Assembly: GCA_964030475.1 (NCBI GenBank)
Contig: CAXIPT010000001.1
Coordinates: forward strand, 18,749,270 to 18,813,269
Source of the DNA: Tethya wilhelma
Lineage: Eukaryota; Porifera; Demospongiae; Tethyida; Tethyidae
Direction: 5' to 3'
DNA: 64,000 nucleotides
Part shown: piece after piece, positions 35,436 to 48,281 of the stretch
Layout of the letters: each line of letters starts with the position of its first letter
Position numbering within the stretch: position 1 is the stretch's first letter
Position numbers and translations under genes: made by a program
The notes under the pieces: model-generated
Seen by the model: only the letters and a program-made list of their open reading frames with translations
What the model was told of the DNA's origin: nothing
Database searches by the model: none

Positions 35436-35516
35436 TCTCCAGTTATTATAGTTTGCTCCAGCTCTTGTTTAAGTCTTTTATTCTCAGACTCCATGAGGTT
35501 CCAGGCCCTGGCTACT
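35436..35516 (-). pseudogene. Degraded coiled-coil exon of the kinase family
   Basis: The minus strand reads ARAWNLMESENKRLKQELEQT, matching the end of kinase exon 3 (KQSENEVRR...LQQELEQTQ). Where the intact exon has CAG then gtatgc, this copy reads ACTATAATAACTGG, so no donor is present. It appears to be a decayed exon left by a tandem duplicate. Confidence 0.55.
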
Positions 35517-36271
35517 AATAATTATCAAAGATAATTATACTAGATGAGACTATTGCAAACAGATGCAGTTAGGTATGTATTTGTAGTTAGAAAGAGTAAA
35601 ACTTGAACCTCAGAGGGAAAAGAGAAAACAGTTTTTGGATACATGCAACACTGAGCTAGTTAATTGTATGTAGCTAACAGCTAGCTAGAGGATACAAAAA
35701 ATGTGCTATTCCTGGTTATAGTGAATAGTTTATGATTATTTAAATAGGCTTGCCAGAGCAGGCCTCTTGGGCCTCTACCGGTTTCATTGTGTGCACTAGA
35801 AGTTAAAACAATGGAAGGAAATACATGACAAAGAATTGGAAGCAATTAATTGTTATCACATGCAGTGGACCATGACCGTTAGGTCCTCACTACATTGTCA
35901 AACAATGCCTGTTATAACTGTTTGCAAATGGACATGGTCATCCTTTGATCTCCACTACATAGTTCCATGCCAAAATTGGTATAATTGTAGATCGTATAAT
36001 TTGGTGATATATAACAAAGTTATAACAGAATAACAATAAAATTAAAATCATTTTTTAAGTAATGTAGAAATGCATGCATGGGCAGTACTGTATGCATTTA
36101 TGTAAACAACACTTTCCTAATAGGCTATTGCCCTTTGGTATCCATGGTTTGAGGTACTGTATGTAGCTATAGCTGCAATCTACCATTCTGTACTTATAAC
36201 TACTTATGACATATTTACTAGTATTCAGTTCAAAGTTTAATTTTTTGTTCAAACTCATAATGTGCATGAGC

Positions 36272-36293
36272 ACCACACACACACACACACACG

Positions 36294-36359
<66 letters not shown>

Positions 36360-36360
36360 G
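36272..36360. repeat. (CA)n microsatellite with CACG units
   Basis: Three blocks of CA repeat separated by GCACGCA interruptions. Confidence 0.9.
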
Positions 36361-36541
36361 CTAAAGAACCTATCCGGCAATTGGAGCTCTCACACTCCTC
36401 AGTTTCAGAGAAGTATATAGTTCTACTAAAAACAGATATCAAAGGTTTGAAACACTTTCAATTTCATAATGAAAGGAGTAATTACTTTCATTATGATAGG
36501 AGCTTACTCTAAGGATATTAAAATTATCTTGTCTTTCCCAG

Positions 36542-37057
36542 ATGCTCTGATGTCCCATTCCAGTTCTGATCATGGTCCCATTCCAGCTCCAATCCACCAG
36601 ATGATGCTGGTCCTCCAGAGTGTTCATCGAACCCCGCCCTCTGAGCAGTTCTTCCTCCTCCAGAGTCTCATGGGGAAGGTGGTACGACCCTACCTCCCCA
36701 TGGTCCCCCAACTCCGGGGGGCAGGGGGAAAATCACCCAATGAACCCCCTCAAGAGAACAATGAACAAGGTGAGAACGATGTGGAACTGTTGAACATGTA
36801 GTCATGATTTGAAATATATATTTTTTTGATGTTCCTATTATCACAAAAATCATTAAAAATTCCCCATCCCCTCAGATGTCCAGGGGTCAAGGTACACCAG
36901 AGCAGAGACGTCAGTGATGGACTTGGAGACGTCCCTCTCCTCTCTTAGTGGAGGGGGCGTGGCTAGTGCTGTTGGAAGAAGACACAGTCTAGGCCACTTG
37001 GAGGACAAGGAGAAGAGTGGGAGGGGCCAAACTAATGATAGGGACACACCCACTTAA
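36542..37057 (+). CDS. Unrecognised protein, two 3' exons on the strand opposite the kinase genes
   Basis: Exons 36542-36769 and 36876-37057 have good acceptors (TGTCTTTCCCAG, ATCCCCTCAG) and a GTGAGA donor, and join in phase to a TAA stop. The first encodes HQMMLVLQSVHRTPPSEQ and FFLLQSLMGKVVRPYLP, helical and hydrophobic; the second is polar (ETSVMDLETSLSSLSG, RRHSLGHLEDKEKSG), like a disordered tail with candidate phosphosites. The exon begins in mid-codon, so 5' exons are expected, but I see none on the plus strand upstream. I do not recognise the family. The pair could be the end of a gene whose front was displaced by the kinase-array rearrangement. Confidence 0.45.
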
Positions 37058-37298
37058 TTGAATCATGCATTATCAGTATGATTGAAAATTGAATGTGAAT
37101 TAATAATAACTAATGTTGAATCAACCATTAAATGATTGTCAATAATTAATATCTTTTGATATTATAACGTGTTCTAGTATTGTCTTTTGCAAAATTTAGC
37201 CCTCCAGCAGCTCCAACAACCCAAGGATATGAGATATTTGTCTATAGAAACAAAAAAATGGGCAAATGAATGCATGACATATACCTCAACTTTCTGCA

Positions 37299-40200
37299 TT
37301 AATTGTCTATCCCTCCCTTTATGGACAGACCATAGCCCCATACCCTATTGTCTCCCACTCTCTTTGGCTGAGACCCATCGGCACACTCCTTGATGAGGAG
37401 GTAGCTCTTCTTTGGCTCACTGGGCATGCCCATCTCATAGAGGGTGGCAGTCAACTTCCAGTCCAAGGTGGTCAGTTCCTCAGACGCACTCTCTCTATCT
37501 TGCCTCCTCCAAACCAGCTCAAACGAACCTTCAACATAACCTGAACACAAGATGAGTTAATTTTCGAGCACATTAGCCTCAAGCCTAATGAATGGACTAC
37601 ATGCCGGAGTGTCATGTGACTTAGTTCTTAGCTGTTGAACATTATTCAACTTTAGCACTGCCTTTGCCACATGCACATCATAAGATACCTAATAGATACA
37701 GACCGTATCCATAACAACAAAAACCACAGCTCATCTATACACATAGCTGGTGAAGGGGTCTGTAGTTGTGTCAGTCAGTGAGAAGGGCTCCTCTGAGGCA
37801 TTAAGAGAACCAACGAGACAAATGGAGTGAGGTCATGTTAAAACATTACCAAATCAGTGATAAACTCATTTGGTTCAGAGACAGACGCCATTGTTGGTAT
37901 CTAGAGCGGCAATGCACTCCTGTAGGGTCCAATAGCACTCCTAGCAAGACTGCTGTACCCTGGATTTCTCTTATGTACAAGTCGCACCAAGTAAGGGGAC
38001 AATGTTTATGTGGCTCTTTGTGTGAAATTAAACAGAATAATACAATATAACCTATATACCACTCACCGACCTCCTTGGCGATATAGGAGTAGAGATCAGT
38101 GACAAGCCAGGAGAGAGGGAAGCTGAAGTTGTACCTGGAGCGGCTCCAGTCCGAGTCTGTCTCATCTGTCACTACGCACAGCACGCATCCCTCCTGGACA
38201 TCGGTTGATGGCAGATGTAAAGTTGCATTCTAATTAGCATATTCATAAATAGGAATATCTGGATTAGTATAAACAAGAGTACATAATATTTAGATTGTAC
38301 AAAGTACCATGCAGGTATATTATTATAATAAGAGATTGCATTACTACTGTCAACCGTCAAAATTTTAAAGGGTCAAGATCTTGACCGTGGTGCAGGGTAC
38401 AAGTATTAGGTGACTGGCAGTTGCCCACACCCCTTCAACATGCTAAAAATAGTCTGTAAGGCACCACATGTATTAGCAAAACAACGCTAAAGCTAAGCCT
38501 ATATTAGTCTATCGAGCTAGACCCATTTTTCGCTTTAACGACCCTTTCCTATATGACTAACACGGCAAAAATAGTGAAGCGAAAAATGGGTCTAGCTCGA
38601 TAGACTAAGCCTATATACACACAGAATACTGAGATAACACATCCCAGTAATTACTAGCTTCAGTATATACCAACCTCAGCTCTTTGCAGTGGTGACTGAC
38701 AACTCTGTAGTTGCCTCACAAGTCTGCTGATGTCAGCATCTTTGTCCCTTAACTGAGCTACCTTGGCCTGTAGGTCAGCTTCTTTAGCTCTCAGGTCAGC
38801 CTGTAAACTATCTCGAGAAACCTAAAATAATAACAAAATATACATCTAATCACAAGCAATAAACTCTACCTCCATTAAGTTGTCTCAGTTGTTAAAATAC
38901 AATACACAATCATACATACAGTATTAAGTGGTAGGCCATTCTTATGCATATGAATAACATTATTAATGTCATGAAACCGTCAAGCAGTTGTAACACAGTA
39001 CTATACGGCAGTTCGACACTCTCCCTTTACTATTATATACTCTTGACAATGAATATAATAATAATTACAATAAATCTTACACACATGCAGTACCTGAAGC
39101 TGTCTCAGTTGTTCTTGTAGACTGCTAACTCTCTCCTCACTTTCTTGTCTCATTCTCTCAGACTCTCTCTGAACTCTGGCCTCCCTCTCCTCAGCTCTCT
39201 CTCTATCGACCTAAGTATGTACGTAGAGTCAATGGAATTTTAAGGTATAGCTAGTGGTTTATACAATTCAATCGCTGCTAGAAGCTAGCCTCGTCCCCAC
39301 GCCCCTCCCTCCTCGAAAAGGGACGAGGCTAGTTAGAAGCTAGATAATAGTTATTGGAATAACATGTTTAAACTAACCTGTGCTTGGTTCAATCTGGTAG
39401 TTAGTTGTTCTGTTTCATGTCTAAGTCTCTCCTCAACATCTGTCTTCTCCTCCTAACAGTCAACAAAGATAGTTGTAAATAAAACATTTCATTCTTTCTC
39501 TCAGCACATGCATACCTGTGTTTGCTCCAGCTCTTGTTGAAGTCTTCTGATCTCACTGTCCTTTCTCCTCACTTCATTCTCAGACTGCTTGAGGGTCCTG
39601 GTCATGGCTACCTGCCTCATCAGATCCAGCTTCATGACATCATACGAACCATAAGGTCCTTCTATCTGTGCCCTCATCTCTTCCAGAGTCCTCAGGAGTA
39701 CCTCAGTCGTTGGTCGCTCAGTAGGAATGTTATCAAGACATTGTTTCATCAGTCGGACAAATGGATGCTCCCCTTCTCCTCTTGGTAAGGACCTCTCCAG
39801 CTGTTCGAAGTACACCCCACGACGTTCCACTTCAGAACGAGCCACCAACCTCCTCAGATTGTCAGGATCTGAGTAGTTTGGTTCTAGAAGGTCTCCAGGA
39901 AACACCTGTGAAGATGATACAATACTCCATTGATCAACTGTTTAGATAGCTAAACAATAGGAATATCTAATGAGGTATTGTCTCACCTGTAGTCCAGTGA
40001 AGAGACCAAGATGACCAAATGAGAAGATATCCAGACTGGGACCGTATCGAGAAGCCATGCTCAGAGCTTCAGGAGGCATGTATGTTGTGGTACCTGGTAT
40101 TCGAGTGAACGTCCTAGCAAGCTGACCAGGTTGAAGATTGACAATACGAGAGTTGCCCAAATCAGTGATTTTAGCTGCAAAAGAGGAGGTCAGTAAGACA

Positions 40201-40748
40201 TTTCTTGCTGTCAAATCCCTGTGAATGATAGGAGGGTCTCTTTGGTGGAGGTATAGAAGCCCCCTGGCTACGTCCTCTAGAATGGATCTCTTCAGTGCCA
40301 GAGGGATGTTGGGTGCAGTTTCAAGGAGATCGTCCAGACTCCCTTCAAGTTTCTCCATCACAAGCACAGGCAACGTTGCTGGTGGTAGGAAACAGAGCCC
40401 AAGAAATAGAGTCACATTGGGATGACGAAGATCGGCCATCAGCTGACACTCTCGAACGTACTTCTGTGCTACATCCTCTGCACCGTCATTTCCTCCTTCA
40501 AGCAACACCTCATGAATGGTCTTTCCAGCACACACCAGCCCACCAACTTTAATCTACACATCAAACACACATCACTGAAACAGCACTGTGTTTGCTAGAT
40601 CAGAGGGTGTTTCCCAGTTTACCTCTTCAACTGAGCCATAGGATCCTACTCCCAGTTGTCTACCAGTGGGTTGGGCATCCCTCATGATGAAACGACTCAG
40701 GTTTCTGTCATTTTGAAGAGCACGCAACTGTCTCCTTATGTTAGCCAT
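37299..40748 (-). CDS. Tyrosine-kinase-like protein with coiled coils and a ubiquitin-like C-terminus
   Basis: Exons 40623-40748, 39987-40553, 39516-39905, 39378-39452, 39094-39210 and 38675-38821 all begin and end in phase 0. The kinase has a glycine loop (LGVGSYGSV), AGK for the ATP lysine, HRDLTARNVLL, DLG in place of DFG, PPEAL and DIFSFG; it is TK/TKL-like. Coils follow (RRKDSEIRRLQQELEQT, VDRERAEEREARVQRE, DKDADISRLVRQLQSC). Two further exons, 38067-38193 and 37299-37540, fit in frame and give 596 residues. They encode SWLVTDLYSYIAKEVG, FELVWRR, TLYEMGM and YLLIKE, which reads like a ubiquitin fold. A donor at 37343 offers another exit. Whether these exons or the Kelch exon at 33923 form the true C-terminus cannot be settled by eye. 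The kinase is complete; DLG may alter metal binding. Partners are unknown. Confidence 0.8.
38504..38608. mobile_element. Perfect 32-bp inverted repeat (foldback element)
   Basis: Arms 38504-38535 and 38577-38608 are exact reverse complements (start TTAGTCTATCGAGCTAGACC) around a 41-base spacer. The flanks share AAGCCTATAT on both sides, which may be a target-site duplication. It lies in an intron of the kinase gene. Confidence 0.7.
39285..39332. repeat. Short hairpin, 13-bp arms
   Basis: CTAGCCTCGTCCC at 39285 pairs with GGGACGAGGCTAG at 39320-39332 across a 22-base spacer. AGAAGCTAG flanks it on both sides, so it may be the relic of a very small insertion. Confidence 0.5.
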
Positions 40749-40770
40749 TTTAAGCTTGCTCAGCAAAATA

Positions 40771-40813
40771 AACAGCCCCACCCACTTTTGTGAAATGTGC
40801 ACATGCGCGAACT
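40771..40813 (-). promoter_or_regulatory. Candidate promoter block of the kinase gene
   Basis: ACAGCCCCACCCACTTTTGT followed by GTGCACATGCGCGAA lies 25-65 bases before the kinase start codon. It matches the block at 33691-33740, and its core matches 18694-18711 before MMACHC/Roco. The promoter role is inferred from position and recurrence. Confidence 0.45.
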
Positions 40814-40976
40814 ATCAATATCAAACCACTGAAACCAGTGGCATTTGAGCATTGCTATTCTTCTCAAACTGAGACACAATTTAAATATTCGTTGATCTGT
40901 GATCTGTACAAAATTATTAAAACATGAACATGTACAATAGAATTATTCTCCTCATGACATCATCATTACATCATCC

Positions 40977-43833
<2,857 letters not shown>

Positions 43834-43985
43834 CTTCCCATCAACACCGCTCTAAACCACCGCTGTGTTTGCTAGGTTCCTGTACGTGCTGTGAGGTGGG
43901 CGCTAATTGGAACAAACCACAACATACAAAGGGGGCGTGGTCAATCCTTTGCAGAATGAAAAGAAGTATATAGCCACACTCAAAG
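43834..43985. promoter_or_regulatory. Short divergent promoter, SLC30A7 (-) and NADK2 (+)
   Basis: Only 152 bases separate the two opposite start codons, so the genes almost certainly share a bidirectional promoter. No TATA box is evident. Basis: gene geometry. Confidence 0.6.
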
Positions 43986-45973
43986 ATGAGGTTGCCTCGA
44001 GTTGTCTGCCCCTCTTGTGGGTCTCTCGTGTCGCTAGCGAGGAGCTTCAGCGGCGGCCGCCCTCCTAGCAAGGTTGTGCTCGTGCACAAGACGAGCAGAT
44101 TGGAGTATGAGAGAATGAAGAACAGAGATCTGTCCGAAGATCAACTTCAGGACAAGGTTGGTGGATGACCTGAAAATAAAGCATAAAATACACTGTATAT
44201 GTGTGTGTATGTATCAGTTGTCCAGGGTCGGTTCTGACTATCACGTTCTGCTGCAGCGCCATCAGGCACACAGTAGAAGTCTCCAGGACATCATCTCATT
44301 CCTAAAGTGAGTTTGACCTGAAAAATTTCTAAGAATCTACGTCCTGAATGCAAATTTCCAATATTGTCCTGTAGGACAAGTAATGTAGCTGTTAGAATCA
44401 GGAACCGTGAGTCGTATTGCCATGACGATGTGAGATGGGCAGATGCCATCTTCTCGGCTGGTGGAGACGGCAATTTCCTCTTCACTTCGTCAAAAGTGGA
44501 CACTCCAGACAAACCAGTTGTAGGGTTCAACACGGACCCCTTATCATCCGAGGGGTATCTTTGTCTGTGCCCCCCTCGTGAGAGGTCATTAACTGACCTA
44601 TTGGAGCAAGTATTCAGAGGAGAAATTCCCCAATTAAGACGTACGAGGGTCCGTGTGCGTGTTGACCACACCTTCCTGCCAGTGAGAGCATTGAATGAGG
44701 TGTTCATTGGAGAGAATGACCTGTCACAGTGAGTACAAGGAAAACACGTTTTACCAGTTTCTTCTTAATTTGTATAGCATTAATAAAGATTGTCTGTTAC
44801 TTTACTCGTACATTTGAAAGTAAGAGCTTATAGATACGTACATTTCAATGGTTATATTACTTCTACACTTATCATTCTTGTAATTGTCAATGCTTGTGTA
44901 TTTTCTCATGTGATGCAGTGCCTCGTACTATGAGCTGTCATGTGACCATGGTATCTCCGAGAGACAGAAGAGCTCGGGCCTCCTCATCTATACCGGCACA
45001 GGGTCCACATCATGGTGAGTCATAGCAAGTCATAATGAGTCATAATGAGTCATAATAAATTCAGCACCGGCACCTATGGTAGTACATCCATAGTCCAATA
45101 ATGTTTGGATATTAGAATCTTGTCATCCATCTCTCTCTCATATCACTGTGTGGCTGTCCTTCTTCTTGCAGGGCTTATAACGTGAACAAGTTGGCCAGTT
45201 GTGAGGTAGACCAGCTGCTGAGGATCGCTAGGAGAGAGGGAGCTGAACTTCCTTCACTGGAAACAGACCCTCAGTTTGTTTCACGAGGTACATGTATGTA
45301 GCTCACACAAGTAATGCCTTATTCATCACACACAGTGTGCATTTGAGGATGCAACTGATTGATCAAGGATTGTCAATTTGTCATCTTTCTCTCTGTGTGT
45401 GAATGTGACTATATGTGTGTTGCAGTGACCCAGCAGTACAACTCTGGCCATGTGTTCAGAGGAGACGATGAGAGAATGGCCTACACAGTTCGTGAACCAA
45501 TTGTTAGAGGTAATTTAGTGGGCTATATTTAGAATGAAATGATATCTATTGGTTCACTGCAGCAACTGACTAGCATGTGTTAGTGTTCACACGTACTCTT
45601 CCATTCATTGAAAATGCAGGAATATTTGCAGCTAAGAACATTCGTGGCTACGCTAAAAGGTACGTAACACATGTACACTTTACATCCATCCATCCATCTA
45701 TACATGTGTGTGTTGTAGTGCAATTTGTTTGACTCTATATGATGATGATGTCATGACAACTGTGACTACCAAGCTATATACACACCCATATCTCTGTCCC
45801 TATTTAGGGTGTCTGTACGCTCTCTTAGTTGGAACGCCACACTGGTGTTGGACGGACACTATCACTTTGATTTCCCCCGGGGCGCCATAGCAACCTGTGA
45901 GCTCCACCCACAAGACTCATTAACAACACTAGACAATAGACTAGCATATGACAGGAAGATACAGGTTGTATAA
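43986..45973 (+). CDS. NADK2: NADK2, mitochondrial NAD kinase
   Basis: Eight exons join in phase to 371 residues (human 442): 43986-44156, 44218-44306, 44375-44728, 44919-45014, 45172-45287, 45426-45509, 45620-45659, 45808-45973. The enzyme phosphorylates NAD to NADP in mitochondria. The N-terminus (MRLPRVVCPSCGSLVSLARS) is basic and hydroxylated, fitting a targeting peptide. Family features are KVVLVHKTSRLEYE, VRWADAIFSAGGDGNFL (the GGDGN signature of NAD kinases), KPVVGFNTDPLSSEGYLCL (NTD), LPVRALNEVFIGE (NE), ASYYELS, RQKSSGLLIYTGTGSTSW, YTVREPIVR and the RSLSWNATLVLDG block. The loop between the HTFLPVR strand and the preceding segment is shorter than in human. The catalytic GGDG and NE motifs are intact. 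It is divergent from SLC30A7 and tail-to-tail with UBE3C (292 bp between stops). Confidence 0.96.
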
Positions 45974-46265
45974 TTTTTTTATCATCAATTAAATTGCATA
46001 ATTATGTATACAGAATTTAAATAATTCAATTTTTGTGAACGACTTAATTAGCTTTTGTCATCAATAATGTTATAATGAAGAGCAGCTGCAGATGATATAA
46101 AATAATCAAAATCATTAAAGAAGAGTTAAAACAGCAAACGATAGCCATAAACACAGACATAGAAACACACATGTACTGCTTTGAACGGCTGAAGGAACAC
46201 AAATCATCAAAGAGAACCTAATGATCATGACATAGAGAGATACACATGCACACACAGCACTAAGA

Positions 46266-48242
46266 CTAGCTGAGTTCAAACCCCGCCCCTGACTCAATGG
46301 CGTACAGTAGTTTGCTCCTCATGGTCTCCATGTCGTGGTACACAGGTAGCTTCAACATGTTCATGCAAGTGGATGCCGAGGGTAGTCTCTCCTCCCCCTG
46401 CCCGGGGAGGATCCTAAGCGGGGGGTGCAGCTCCTTGAACCCCAGGAGAGGGGGGCGACTACAACTGGTGATGAACTTGAGCAAAGCTCGCTTCTCTCGC
46501 TCCGAGAATTGCAACACGACGTTCCAGAACATCTTGATACACTCATGGTCCTCTTTGTACTCCCCGGAATACTTCGTGTTGGCCTGGAGGTCGCGGAGGT
46601 CAATGGAGACCTCTGCCCCCGATATCAGCGTCTGTAGCTCCCCCTGGTTGAACAGCTGGAGCCAGTGGAGGGGTAGCACACTCTCCAACCCACGGCGGAA
46701 CGCGGCAAACTGTGCCTCCATTTGAGTGTTGAGGATGTAGTGGGCCATTAGATAGATGTACTCGATACAGTTGTGTCTTGTGACTGGTATATTGGCCCCC
46801 CCGGGCTTTAATTCAATGACCTGTGCAGTGAAGAAGACATTGTAAAGCATCCATCTTTGTGAGAGTATCTCTGGAAGAGATGCTAGCTACCATACCTTGC
46901 TCTGGTCAAACTCCTCGATGATGGTGGTGAAGTTGAGATCCAGAGCCTCTATGTCTCCCTCGTAGTGCTTCAGAGAGAGAAGGTGCCTATATAGGAGGGA
47001 GAGAGAGAGAGAGAGATAGCGGGTAATCCCAAAGACAGAAGTCTTGGGTTCTCCAGTAGTTTACTGGGAAAAGGTTAGTTACAGAAGGGAAGAGGTCTTT
47101 CAATATCGTATAGCGGGTAAATGTCGTGAGAATTAAAATTTGGTTAGTATCGCCAATTTGGCAATATAATTCTGCACACTGCATTGTTTATAAATGTGTG
47201 CATGCATATAAAACTGTTTAGCCATTTTTAATTTGGTTAAAATCACCAATCATGCTTTAAGTCCGCCAAATTTACCAGCTATACGGTAATTAATTTTCAG
47301 TCGGTACAAACAGCCATCACAAATCAGAGGCAGCCTGTCTCCAACTCATGGTTACTCCGATGGTCTTACCTGTTTAGCTCGGGATCAAAAGATGCTAAAT
47401 GATGCACACCAACAGTGCCATGCCCACTTCCTCTCAGCTTGCAGAGGAAGAAGCCAGCAAAGGGCAGCTCCACCAGGAGTCCCTCGTAGAGAGCCTTGCC
47501 CAACATGCTCCCGAGGAAATGGTAGTGAAGCTTATAGTGCTCGTTGAAGAGATGGGCCTGTGTGAGCGTGCGAAGTGTGAGGGTGTGAGAGTATGAGGGT
47601 GTGAGTGTGTGAGGGTATGAGGGTGTGAGGGTGTGTGAAGTTTGTTATAGTGTACAGTATACAGTGAGAAGTATACCGTATTGTGGGAAATTTTCTTACG
47701 GTGGAAATTTTTGTATTTTTCATATGCCGTTCAGATATATGAAAATTAAAACTGCAAAAATTTTACTTTTGCATTATCATGAGTGCACTCCATGTATACA
47801 AAAATTAATACAATGGAAATTTTTTCTGGCGCGTTTTTAACGATTTATACGAAATTTTGCACCAATGAAAATTTCCAGCTATATGGTAACTTTAACTAAT
47901 GAGCTGATACACAAATAATAAGGGTAACTTTCCCTTAACATTAGTTTTATTTCTTTATTAAGTGAAAAGATTCGCATGCAGTACCTTCCCCCCTCAGTAC
48001 TATGTAACCATGACAACAAGCATACAGTTCAAAGAAAGCAGGCATGCAGCGTAATCATGACTCACATGTGGGTTGGGGTAGAGCTGTCCTTCCTGAGATG
48101 TGGTGAAGTATCCTCTGTTTGGGTCAAACCCTGTCTTCAACAGCTCGTTAAGAAACTCTCTGAACACACCTCCTCCATCAATGCCTGGCTCATCCAACCC
48201 CTGGGCATTAATTAGAGTCACTCTCATCCTCTTACGAAGGTC

Positions 48243-48281
<39 letters not shown>

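Noticed and set aside
37344..37540. COMM domain (COMMD family)
   Set aside because: LTTLDWKLTATL looks similar to the COMM start, but the preceding exon and the TLYEMGM turn fit a ubiquitin-like fold better.
46297..46725. Plus-strand 142-residue frame
   Set aside because: It is the exact antisense of the last UBE3C exon, whose HECT homology is clear.
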